A stretch of DNA of 64,000 nt. Origin: Taxillus chinensis. Lineage: Eukaryota; Streptophyta; Magnoliopsida; Santalales; Loranthaceae. Numbering within the stretch: the stretch's first letter is position 1; every line of letters starts with the position of its first letter. Position numbers and translations under genes: made by a program. The DNA lies in contig CM042087.1 of assembly GCA_023512835.1 (NCBI GenBank), forward strand, positions 8,472,550 through 8,536,549, read 5' to 3'. Below are positions 23,623 to 35,375 of the stretch, piece after piece. The notes beneath the pieces are model-generated. The model did no database searches and was not told the DNA's origin. It was given only the letters and a program-made list of their open reading frames with translations.

Positions 23623-25083
23623 TGATGGTCCCTTGGAGCCTAGAGGGGGGTGAATAGGCTCTTATCGAAACTCTTTTTATTCTCTTATGACACAAACACT
23701 CATCTAGTTAAGTGATAGAATCACTACGAAAGATAACCAGATAGTGGAAGTATTTTGTTTTATTATCAAAAGATAAATACAACAAAATAGAAGCAAACTC
23801 TTTTACACTCTGTTTACAAAAGGATTCACACACTAGCCTATATTGTCTTTGAGCTCTTGTGCAAACACAGGTTTTTTTCAGGCTCGCTCACACACGCTTT
23901 TAAATGTACAAGTATGAATATTTATAACAAAATTCCTAAAAGACAACCTTGGAACTTGTAGTTCCGGAATGCGTTCAGCACTAACTATTCCTCGGTAATC
24001 TCTCTGCCTTGACTGCTGTGGTTTGTGGAGATCAAGATCTTGGGTTTGAAGAGTATAAGTGCCTTTGTGAGTTCCCAAGTATAATTAAAGTTGTGTCCAC
24101 ATATCCGGGTGATCCACGTGTAAGATTCTTCAGGTTCTCAACAAGTTTGTCTTACATCGGGACACCACGAGATAATAACTTTAAATGCGGTAAGATGAAG
24201 CAGCATCTTCTTGGTCCAGTGCAATTTTCCTTACTCTGTAGCTAATGAAGCTCGGAACCTTACTCCGTGTCAGTGGTTGCTTACTTCGTATCTATTTGGT
24301 ACTGGAATCCTTAGTCCGTGTCAGTGCTTCCTTACTCCGTGTGAATGAGAAGGTCGGAGTGCTTATTCCGTATCAGCGCTTCCTTACTCTGCATGTAAGT
24401 TCCTTACTCTGTATGTAAGTTCCTTACTCCGTATGTAAGTTTCTTACTCCGTATGTAAGTTCCTTACTCCGTACGAGTTTCTTACTCCGTGCAAGTTTAA
24501 AGGATCGGATGGCTTACTCAGTACTAGCACATCCTTACTTCGCATGAGTGAGTGGTCCGGATTCCTTACTCCGCATCTAAGTTCCTTACTCCGTGCGAAT
24601 AAAGACTCGGGTCCTTATTCCGCATCAATACTTTCTTACTCCGTATGTATGGAAGACTCGGATGCCTTACTCCGTGTCTTCTTTACTTTAGTTCGCTTGA
24701 GAGGAAGACTTAACTTTTTAAGTCCGTGTTGACTCTTTTACTTCGTGCGACCTTGTAGACCAAGATTCTTACTCTGCATTAGTTTGACTTAGTCCGTTTG
24801 AGGCATTAAGAGCAGATTCTGTAATCCGTAGCTTTTAAGTTCTTAGTCCTCATGAATGTTCCTTATTCCGTATGTATTGGTGACTTGGTTATTTACCAAG
24901 TGTTTGACGACACTCACTCTTGTCCGGATCAGGATTATGTATCCTGTCCTTAGCTTTGCTCTCACGAGTGTATCTCCGGATTAATAACATATCTTCTGCA
25001 ATGATCAAAGAAACACAAAAGATCTCAAATCAAATTACATAAGGCTTTATCAGCATTATCCAAATTCTGGGCTTGATCCAACA
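23623..25083 (-). mobile_element. Sirevirus-like 5' LTR (minus strand)
   Basis: On the minus strand it starts TGTTGGATCAAGCCC at 25083 and ends GGGACCATCA at 23623, 1461 bp. It is related to, but well diverged from, the plus-strand LTR at 34016-35375. From about 24230 to 24880 it is a thicket of CTTACTCCGT-type repeats, with about five 20-bp units (TCCTTACTCCGTATGTAAGT) near 24385-24485. Confidence 0.85.
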
Positions 25084-27061
25084 AAGTTTATGAATGTTCC
25101 TGTCGCTCCTACTGACCAACCACGTGGCACCAGTGAAGAACGAAGAAATGATGCAGATGATGCTACGGATGAATCGGACTCGGAACTTCCACTTAACCCC
25201 GGACATGTTCCTTCGGATATTCAAACTACCGGAGTACCTTCAAGTCCATCCGGACCAGCTAATACATAAATGAATAGTAATGGAGAACCGCAAAACATTC
25301 CAGAACTTATTAATATGGATAATGCTGGCCCGGAAGAAGCTCACGCAGCAGACAAACAAGAACCACCTAATCTGACGGAGCCTCAAATCATTGAGTATTC
25401 ACCACCACTTGCACAAAACTATAGGTGGACTCAAAACCACTCTCAAGAACAAGTGATTGGTGATCCTACTGTTGGTGTTAGAACAAGGGCAGCCACCTCC
25501 AACATATGCCTCTACTCTTGCTTTTTGTCGCAAATAGAGCCAAAGGTGGTGGAAGAAGCACTTCAAGATTCAAATTGGATAGACGCCATGCAGGAAGAGT
25601 TAAATCAGTTCAAGAGGAATGATGTGTGGACTCTTGTACCTAGGCCAAAGTCTCAACAAGTCATTGGGGTTAAATGGGTGTTCCGGAATAAACTTGATAC
25701 GGACGGAATCGTAATCCGGAACAAAGCCCGACTGGTAGCCAAGGGTTATCGTCAAGAAGAAGGAATAGACTATGACGAAACCTTTGCCCCAGTAGCTAGA
25801 CTTGAGGCAATCAGAATGTTCTTGGCATACGCTTCATACAAAAACTTTAAAGTTTATCAAATGGATGTCAAGAGTGCATTTCTAAATGGAGATCTTCAAG
25901 AGGAGGTATATGTTGAACAACCTTCAGGTTTCATTGAACCAAAGGCTGGACATTTGGTCTACAAACTAAGGAAAGCCTTGTATGGTTTGAAGCAAGCTCC
26001 AAGAGCCTGGTACGACACACTTTCAGAATTCTTACTTGCTCACAACTTTCAAAAAGGGAAGATTGACACCACGCTATTCTTACGGAAAGAGAAGGGACAT
26101 ACTCTGACCATACAGATCTACGTGGATGATATCATTTTCGGATCAACTAATCTGAAGCTTTGTGATGAGTTCGCCAAGTTGATGACTGGCAAGTTTGAGA
26201 TGAGTATGATGGGAGAACTATCCTACTTCCTTGGGATCGAAGTCAAACAACTGAAGGAAGGGACCTTCATAAACCAAGCTAAGTACACTCACGACTTAAT
26301 CAAGAAGTTTGGTATGGAAGGTTCATCTCCCGTCAAAACTCCAATGCCAGTTAGTGCCAAGTTAGACCCAGATGTTGATGGCAAATCAGTGAATGTGACC
26401 GAGTACGAGGGGATGATTGAATCCTTGCTGTATCTTACAAGAAGTCGCCTGGACATAATGTTTGCAACTTGCATCTGCTCAAGATATCGAAGCGAATCCT
26501 AAAGAGTCACATATGCTTCACGTAAAACGAATATTAAGGTATCTCAAAGGGACGATGAATTTGGGACTTTGGAACCCAAAAGAGTCCAACTTCGCCTTAT
26601 CCGGATATTCGATGCTGACTTTGCCAGGTGTCGCATAGATAGGAAAAACACCAGTGGTACATGCCAATTCCTTGGAAACAGATTGATCTCTTGGTTTAGT
26701 AAGAAGCAATTCCGTATCAACCTCTACTCGAAGCGGAATATATAGCATGGGAGTTGCTACGTACGGCTTCTTCTGGATGCAAAGTCAACTTACCGACTAC
26801 GGCTTCAACATGACATCTGTTCCACTCTATTGTGACAATACCAGTGCTCTTGCTATCAGCAATAATCCCATCATGCATCCAAAGACTAAACATATTGAGG
26901 TCAGGCATCATTTCATTCGCGACCACGTTCTTAAAAAGCACATATCCTTGGAGCATGTTGCTACTGAAGATCAACTGGCGGATATACTTACAAAGCCCCT
27001 ACCTGATGTAAGATTTTCTGAACTTCTTCTCAAATTAGGTATGCTTGACTTTTCTGCATAA
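25084..27061 (+). pseudogene. Copia reverse transcriptase and RNase H (3' half, plus strand)
   Basis: Begins abruptly with integrase C-terminal coding (KFMNVP...DQPRG), homologous to the end of the minus-strand copy but only about 80% alike by eye. From 25270 a 410-codon frame carries the Copia RT ([26 protein letters not shown], catalytic [10 protein letters not shown]). The frame breaks near 26500, and RNase H resumes with YCDNTSALAISNNPI and HIEVRHHFIRDHV, ending at 27061. The element is therefore a different copy, opposite in orientation to the 12349-25083 block, with its LTR, gag and protease lost. Confidence 0.87.
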
Positions 27062-28825
27062 CTTCACCTGTTATCCATCAGTAGTTATTCTTAGAACATG
27101 CATTGTTGTACTTCATGGTTAGTGATAGATACTGAACTTCATGTTTAACTATCTTACTTTAGTCGTGTAAATGTTCTGATATTTCTCACTAAGTTCAAAT
27201 GGGAGGATGCTTGCTTATCCGGACTGATAGTGAATCAAGCAAACATAATTAAATATATATGAAACAAATCCTCTTTTGATGTCATGAATTCTACTCCATC
27301 TTCCATCTTATGTCTTATGATTTCCTGACTGACTGACATATCTAAGATGCATGGTTGAGGAATGATTTGGGATAGCTCAGATTGAAAGTGGAAATTCACT
27401 ATATCTGTCGATCAGCTGCTTGAGTGGAGTAAATCAAGGATAGGCGGCAGTTTCTCACGATTCATGGTAAACAGGAAACGTCTTAAATGCTCTAATAGTC
27501 CACGGGGGAGAAATTGCTCTCTCTATTATCTCAGTAATAACCCCTGATTCACATTACATGACCTCTTTCTTGGCTGTCTATCTGAGGGGGAGTCATCCTC
27601 GAGAAGATCGCATCAAAATGATTCGCTGATCTCAGGGGGAGAGAATACTTCATTGAATCTTAAGTAAGGCCCCCTATTTCAGCAAAAGGCATGACAATAA
27701 GGTGAGAGAATGCTTATTATTAAGTAATGCCTCTCTGATATGTCTCGGATGTTCCGCCCTATAACTCTCACTCATAAAGCTGATTGGACTTGCATTGTTG
27801 AATCGGAATTGTGGATTGCTTGGCTGTTATCTTCCTCTTCCTAGCATTTTAGGCATGACAGTCAGTTGTAACATCATACATCATGTGCTCTTCTTTTCAT
27901 TTTCACTCATACATTCTCTGATGGATGACGTCATATAAATCTAATTAAATCTTTGCTCTCATACTCAGTATGAAGGATTGGCTATGTTGACCTATTGGAT
28001 TTATGTGTTAATTATCTCACACATACATTGATTTCAGTATGATGGCTTTCACTTCTTATGTATGTGTCTAGCACTTAACTGTTTATGCATAAGTTCTGTT
28101 TCTTCTTTGTTCGGATTGTGTGTTATTCTCTTATATTATTTATCCGGACTAACCCGAACCTAATGAGACTTGCTCTTCAAAGCATCTATTTGTTAAGTCA
28201 CAGGTTCAGATTCTCTTTGCAATTCATCGCTCTATCTTGTCTGATGTCTCGGATTTCTGAGGTGTTGTGGTACTTCACACTTTCTCGACATCAAGACAGT
28301 AAAGGAATCATCTCTACTTAACACTCTGTTCATACGGATACAGTAAGTCTTATCCGGATGTTCTTTATACGGATTATCCTTCTCCGGATGAAAGTCGGTT
28401 TATTTCCTCCTGACTCTTGGAATTCTCAATTCGCGATAAACCAAGTATTTATCTTACATCGCTTATTTTTGAGGAGGGATAATGATGGTTCATTTAATGC
28501 ACCCCTCGAGCCCGGTATTTTATCTTTTCAAAAATCCGGAAGTATGCCTACAGCTGTCATCTTTGAATGGTTAGCACAGCCGCCACATCATAGGTCTATT
28601 CGACAGCGCTAATCCATCACTTCTAATGACATAAGGAAGCCGGGTGGCTCACTGTTCATTTCGCTTAAACTCGAAACCCACTTACTTCCACGGAAAGGAT
28701 CCTATTTATCTCGCACTATCAGCGTCGACCGAGGTTATCCTTACCAACTCTCAAAACCCTAAACCCTCACTGCACCTTGTTCCTGCAAAGATTTTCTCTC
28801 CTTCTCTATCAATCTTTCACTCTCA
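27062..28825 (+). promoter_or_regulatory. Sirevirus-like spacer with repeated polypurine motifs
   Basis: Non-coding spacer between RNase H and the extra ORF. GGGGGAG-type motifs occur near 27514, 27584 and 27635, a weaker GGGAGGATG near 27201, and the working-looking tract just before the LTR at 34006-34015. Multiple polypurine tracts downstream of pol are a described Sirevirus trait. The last 200 bp before 28826 look like a pyrimidine-rich 5' leader, which suggests the next ORF had its own transcript. Confidence 0.55.
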
Positions 28826-31800
28826 ATGGCATCCCAAGCCCTCTATGGTGTTGTTCCTGGCCATCTTGTCGATTGGTCCGGAATCTCTGATCCTCCAGCA
28901 TGGCTCCACGAGGTTCGCCAGCTACTCGAGCACAACAACCTTTTCGTGCTTGTCTCTGCCCCGGCCGATCTTCTAGTGTTGAATGTCCTGGCCTTCTATC
29001 AACACTCTACCTCAACTGAGGAGTATATCTTTTCTGTGGTTCGAGGGGAACCCATCAAGATCTCACCTTAGGTGATCCGGGACGTCTTCAACTTTCCTGC
29101 CGGCGATGACATCTGGCCAAATGTTGCTGCCATGGCTGCTTCCATGGGGTGTCCTAATAAGGTGAAGGAGTACAAAATGAAGTCTTTCCATGGTCCTCAC
29201 TGCTATATGGACACCATACTCAGTCGGTGTCTTCTAGCTCGCTCCACGGCTCTCGACTCGGTTCCGTACGATCTCCTGCTGGCGATGTATGCGGTTTTTG
29301 AGTCACTGCCACTTGACTGGGGCAACTTTCTCTTCTGGGTGATGCGGAATGGGAAACGGAACTCGTCCTTCGGACGGATTCTGTCCCAAATTTTCCGGCA
29401 TCTTCATCCCGCACACTTCCAAAGTGAACTGGTGATTCCCTTCCCGGCGACCTACTACTTCCGACATCTTACTGCCGACGGGATCCTCACCGTTCGCTGC
29501 CCTCCAATCTCCCGTGCCCTTGCTGCTGCTTCGGAACAGCAAGCTAGTTCCGTTGGTGAACCTGTTGCCAGCTCAGGTCATGAAGTCAGTTCTGCTCTCC
29601 GGTCCGTCCACTCCCGCATCTAGTCCGTTGCCGCTCCGGCACGCTCCCGCAGTTCGCTGCACAGCGTTCGGGCTGACCCGTCTACTGCTGCAAGGCCCTC
29701 TTAGCCGCACTTCCTTGAGGTTACCACCTCTGCCTCTCCTACTGATGTCCCTGCCTCTCTTACTGCTGCTCCTGATGCTGCTGCTGACGCTCCCGCACCC
29801 ATCTCTCCGGTCACAGCAGTTATTGCTGCTGTTCTTCCGAACCTCCCATCTTCTCCTGCGGAAGCCTCTCCCGCTCACTCTCCGGACCTCCAGGACTACC
29901 TCAACCATCTTCCCACCGACCTACTGAATGACTGTTGGCTGCGCTTCAGCCTCGCCATTACTGTCGACATCCCAGAACCTGCCCTCCGGGTGTTTTACGC
30001 TCAACACACCCAAACCCCGGAGGAAATGCTTACTTGGAACTGTTACCACGGCTTTGTAACGCTGTCTCTCCTTCAGGATGTACCTCCTGCTGCTGCCTCC
30101 TCCGGCCCTGCCCATGACGCACAGACACCTATCCCTGCTGAGGCGGGTCGCTCTTATCCTGCGGATATCCCTACCATTGACCTCTCCGGTCAAAGTGGAT
30201 TTGCCGCACCTCCTGCTGCTGCTGTACCACCACCATCCTCTCCTGCTGCCGCCGACTCTGCCATGCCCACACCTGCCCCTCTTCATGCGGGCAAGTCCTC
30301 AAAAGCTCCCGCCTTTGGTCTTGGGTGCGCCTCTTTTGCCACGATTTTATCTGAGGCTGCTTTCTCCGCCCAACTAGATCGCCTTGCTGAGGACAGTCGT
30401 CTTCAAACCCAGGCCCTTTCCGACCATGTCCGGGCCATGGGTGCAGAGTTTCTTTCTGCCTTCTCCTCATCCTCTCTCTCCATGGATCAGAAGCTTAAGC
30501 GGCTCGCCACGTCTTTCTCTGACTTGTCTACCTCCATTGCGGACTTAACGCATGTCGTGGCCAGTCCCTCCCGCTCTCGCCGATTTACCAAACCGGGGGA
30601 GAAATCATCTGATCCTTCCCCTCCTTCCATTGCTGGCGTTGCCTCTCGCAAACGGTCTGCACCTGCTCTTGCTCCAGGCCTTCCGGTGCCTAAGCGCCGT
30701 TTCTCCACTGGCCAGACCAGCTCTCCCACTCCTACTGTTCCATCTGGTGCCATCTCCTTCCTCCCATTATACGCGGAATTGCATCCGGATGATGCTGATG
30801 GGAGCATTCTTGCTGCGGCCAAGGCCTATGCCTCCTCCACCGCCGAGCGCCGATATGTGTCTGCCACGTCCCCCTTTGAACCTCAAGACATCCGGACCAT
30901 ACTGTCTAAGGAGGGACAATTTTCCACTGACGACATCAACAACTATGCTCTGGCGGTAAAGATGGAGTTGAGGCTATTCCCCTCTTTACTTGAGGAAGGC
31001 CTTGATTTTGATGTTCTTCTTTGATGGGTTGAAAACTAGTTTCCTGCTGTGGACTTTATTCTATCCTACATCTATGGTACAATAGAAAACAGCCGACCAT
31101 GGACCTCTCTGTCCATCGTTTTCATCCCTTTCCGGGTCGACTCCCCACATTTCATGCTGACTGTTTTTCTGATCAAAGAGAAGAAAATCTTGCTTCTGAA
31201 TTCTCATCAGGTGTTTGACCGCCAGATTAGAAAGAATCAGATGCGGAGTCTCGTTCGAACCTTGTCTGATGCAATCAAACAGAGTTCTCTCTACGAAGAC
31301 TTGGCTTTACCGCCTCTTGGTCAGGATGAAGTACTTATGGGGACGATCCGGAACAAGAAGAATGTGCCCCAGCAACCCGATGGAAACAGTTGTGGAGCCT
31401 TTGTCTGCTACTTCCTTAAATCTGTTATCTCCTTTGATGATGTTATGCCCCCGAATTCCAAGAAAACCCAGAACCAGGAACATGACTTCCCCTTGCCTGC
31501 ACCCGAAAGGTCAAGGGGTTGGTGACTAACACCAATAGAGACTACACCGCGGGTGCTGTCTCAAATATGCAACCCTATACAGTCATACATCAAGGGTAAT
31601 CCTGTACTTTCCCATACATCATCATGCATACAATAAGTCAAACAGTCATACAGACATCACATCACAAATAGTATGCAAATACAACTGTCCACGGACCCAT
31701 GTCCGGGATACAAACATAATACAATACACAATACAGAATACAGTACTATATTATACATCAGAGTAGTGGGCAAGTCCTCCTGGAAGAAAGTCCTCCACTA

Positions 31801-33809
31801 GTCTCAGGTCACACCTGAAAAAGGTAAACAACAAGTAGGGGTGAGCGACAAGCTTAGTAGGTGACCCCAACACTCCACATCATGCAGACATACAAGTCTA
31901 TACTACATGCTCTGTGTACTCGTGCACTGTGTAGTGTGCACAATCATTGGGACTCAGCCTGCAAACAAACATCAGGACCTAGCCTGCCCACACAGGACAG
32001 CTTGTCCACGATCCTCAATAGGATCCCAGCTCAGGGCACTCAGCCCTACCACAGCGCTATATGCCCGGACACAGTTGCCACACTGGCCTGCCATCGGCGC
32101 ATATGCCTGCCACGGCACAACGCAATATGCCCGGCCACAATCACCACACAGGCCTACCATCAGCGCATATGCCTGCCCCGTTAACCACATCGCACCATCG
32201 GTGCATCACGGTGAGAACCCAAACAAGTCACGGAGTCCATGCCCCAATACCTCACACCAACATACTAACATGAGTATGGCATGTCATTCTCAACATTTCC
32301 TTTAAAACTGTAGCCAGTCTTCACAAGTAAATCCTCAATCATTGATTTATGAAGGAAGTACCCATAGCAGCTATTTTCTTGAAATCAAAAGTCCCGGCAT
32401 TGGGTTCCCATATCATAAATAAGATAATCTGATTTTTGGGGATTTTTCTAAGATGTCTAACCCCACTTTCCCAAAATTCACCACTATGAACTTTTGGGTT
32501 TTTCCGAGATTTTACACTAAATCCCAATTTTCACATTTTGAAATAGTGGGAATTAATTTTTCTAGTATTTTTATTTGAATCCAAATGGGGGGTATTTCGT
32601 TATTTACATTGTAACTTAAGTAATACTTAGGCATAATGGTTTACAATGTAAATGTCCAGTGCAGTGCACTACTGCGGAACACTGCTGCGGAATGGATGCT
32701 ACGGATACACTGCTGCGGAGCTAAGCTACGGATCACTGCTGCTGATCCGGACTAACTACTCCGGACTACGATCCGGACTAATCGCTCCGGACTGCGATCC
32801 GGACTAACGAAGCTGCGACTCCACGGTGCGACTACGGTTGTTGACTCCATAGCTACGACTACGAAGTCGCCGACTCCATAGCCGCCGACTCCACAGTCGC
32901 CGACTCCATAGCTGCCGACTCGAAGTCTGACTCCATAGCTGCTGACTCCACAGCTGCTGACCATGAAGCTGCTGACTACGAACTTCGACCCTGTAGTTCG
33001 CCCAGGGTACTGCTCATCATCGTTTTTGGCCTAATTTTCATCTGGAATCAACCTAGCAACCCCCAGGCACTCACAAACACGCGTTTTACTAAACAGAGTA
33101 CAAAATTACGTACCCAAACTGATATAAATCAGTTCTTAACCACAGATTTTATGCTAAATCATCAGATCTAACCCCAAAATTGGGTTTCCCCCAAAACTTA
33201 GGGTTCATGCTCAAATTCATAATTCATGATAAATTCATGCATATTCCAAGACAGAATCGAGATAGGAGGTTCAAGGACACCTACCTGGAAGATTATTTGC
33301 GATCCTCGAGCTCCAATCGCCCCAAAATCGCCAAGTGAAGCTTTTCACCTTCTCTCTTTCTCTCTCTTGCTCAAACACGCACGCACCAAGCAAAATTAAA
33401 AGGATAATGCAGTTTCTTAATTATTTATACTTCAGCCAATAATTGGCCTCCCAGCAACAATTGATCTCCCGAACGCAATAATTAACCTCCCGAGGTCACG
33501 AACTCCAAATTGAGCCCAATTACTGTCAAAACGCTCGAAATGACGAGCACAACACTAAACAGATATTATTACACCCAAAAGACTGCCCAAACGCAAAGTC
33601 AACCAATAAATCCCGAAAAGTCAACAATTAGGTCAAACGGGGCCCCGACTCGGAATCGGGCCCAAGTACAGTCAAAATGCTCACATCAACGATTACACTA
33701 CCGTCCAGATAGTTGCATTCCCATAGAATGGCTATCTCTCAAAACTACCGAAATACGAGTCTTTACAGATAATAACTGGAAAAATATCATCGAGTTCACC
33801 AAGAAGTAG
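28826..33809 (+). pseudogene. Extra Sirevirus-like ORF: plant-transposon domain plus ULP1-type protease, disrupted
   Basis: Reading one frame from the ATG at 28826 through 31440, and resuming at 33773-33809 after a solo LTR, gives about 880 codons. Five in-frame stops interrupt it: 29069 TAG, 29621 TAG, 29702 TAG, 31022 TGA and 31037 TAG. The N-terminal 260 residues (ADLLVLNVLAFYQH, VRGEPIKIS, SVPYDLLLAMYAVFESLP) resemble the putative plant transposon protein domain (PF20167-like). Residues of about 270-600 are low-complexity Ala/Pro/Ser with a helical segment. The last 150 residues are a C48/ULP1-type cysteine protease: His in DSPHFMLTVF (31148-31150), Gln and Cys in QQPDGNSCGAFVCYF (Cys 31391-31393). 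The usual catalytic Asp is Asn (31199-31201), so this copy is probably dead even apart from the stops. Family enzymes process or remove SUMO; a role in the element is unknown. Confidence 0.72.
31441..33767 (-). mobile_element. LTR-A copy 2, solo LTR inside the ULP1-type ORF
   Basis: Starts TGTTATGCCCCCG, two transitions away from the family start TGTCACGCC, and ends CGAGTCTTTACA; 2327 bp. It is flanked by GATGA (31436-31440) and GATAA (33768-33772), a 5-bp target duplication with one change. The protein frame continues directly after the second copy (NNWKNIIEFTKK then stop). The GC-rich segment 32660-33010 is a set of short repeats built on GACTCCATAGC. Confidence 0.88.
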
Positions 33810-34015
33810 ACAATGGCACTACAAGAGCATGCAACAAGGATGATCTTCAAATATAGTAAGTCGTACGTATCATAATTTGTATCTGTACTGAGGCTTAATG
33901 TATTCCTGCTACAACTTAGTGGAATTGTTCTCTTTAATCCTTACCTTTGTGTTATTTCTTGCTACCTTACCAGATCAGATTACAAAGGGTTTGGCATATC
34001 CATATTGGGGGAGAT

Positions 34016-35375
34016 TGTTGGATCAAACCTAGAATTTGGATAATGCGGAACAAACCCTATGTAATTTGACTCGAGATGTTTCATGTTTACTATTAAGTCT
34101 GTGCAGATGAGTTAACTCTAATTCGGACCTACTCGTGTGAGAACACAGCTAAGGACAGGATACATAATCCTGATCCGGATCATCACGAGTATCGTCATTC
34201 ACTTGGTACATAACCTAGTCTTCATCCGGAGTAAGGACTTTTCGTGCGGACTAAATACTTGACAAAATGACTTGAGGAACCCGTGTCTAACTCTCAACTT
34301 GACTAAGTCAATTGATACGAAATAAGATTCCAAGTCTATCACTCGCACGGAATAAGAGAGACTTGTTGCGGAGAGAGAATCGAAATTGTCACTCCACTAG
34401 ACTAAAGAAAAAGAAGACACGGACTAAGAAATCCGAATCTCATTCGAACGGAGTAAGGACAATTGTTGCGGAGTAAGGACAACAAATGCGGAATAAGGAA
34501 TCCGACCCATTACTCATGTGGAGTAAGGATTCACTGATACGGAGTAAGCATTCAGTACCTACTTTATGCGGAATAAGGAAGAGCTGATGCGGAATAAGCT
34601 CTCCGAGCCTACACTACATGCGGAGTAAGAGGCGCTGACACGGAACAAGGATTCCAGGACTTCATTCATACGGAGTAAGCAACCACTGACACGGAGTAAG
34701 GATTCGAGCTTCGCTGATACGGAGTAAGGAACCTTATGACGGACTAAGAAGACGCTACTTTATCATTTCCAAGCCGCTTTTATTGCAATCAGCTCGCTTC
34801 GTCCCGATGTAAAACAAACCCGTTGAAAACCTCAATTCTTACACGTGGATCATGCGGAGATGTGGACGCAATCTCAAATGCAATTGGAATCAAGCAAGAA
34901 GTCACCACAACTTATGCTTCCAATATTTCGAGCTCCACATCCGCACCAGTTAAAGCTTCAACATTTTCCGATGAAGAACTTCAATGCTTCACACTGCTTG
35001 GAAAATGCAGTTCCAAGATAGATTCTTAGGATGTCTATATATATATACCTGAAGCAATGTAAAATATATATACGCGCGCGCTCACTAATACTCATATACT
35101 TACAAGCGTGTATCGTGTGAAATAGCATATACAGAGATTTACAGCCAATTGTGTGTAACTATAACAGAGTGTTGTGTTGTAATCAGCTAAAGCGTTGTTT
35201 GGCTTCGTTGTAATTATCTTCAGATAATAAAGCAACATACTTCCACTACCTAGTTAATCTTCCGCACTGATTTTATCCGTTTAACCAGAGTGAGTGTCTA
35301 GCCATTAAGAGAGAGAAAGAATTTTCCAAGAGCCTATTCACCCCCCCCCCCCCCTTAGGCTCTCTGGGACCAACA
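34016..35375 (+). mobile_element. Sirevirus-like 3' LTR (plus strand)
   Basis: Preceded by the polypurine tract TTGGGGGAGAT. It starts TGTTGGATCAAACC and ends GGGACCAACA, 1360 bp. It carries many GCGGAGTAAGGA-type units (about 34330-34740), a TATATATATA region near 35040, and a run of 14 C at 35341-35354 where the other LTR has six. It forms the end of the plus-strand Copia half. Confidence 0.87.

Noticed and set aside
12349..25083. Simple inversion of half of a single Copia element
   Set aside because: The two halves overlap in the integrase C-terminus with only about 80% identity, and the two LTRs differ greatly, so they are separate copies.
29573..30470. Minus-strand Arg-rich open frames opposite the ULP1-type ORF
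   Set aside because: They mirror the GC-rich Ala/Pro/Ser linker on the coding strand.
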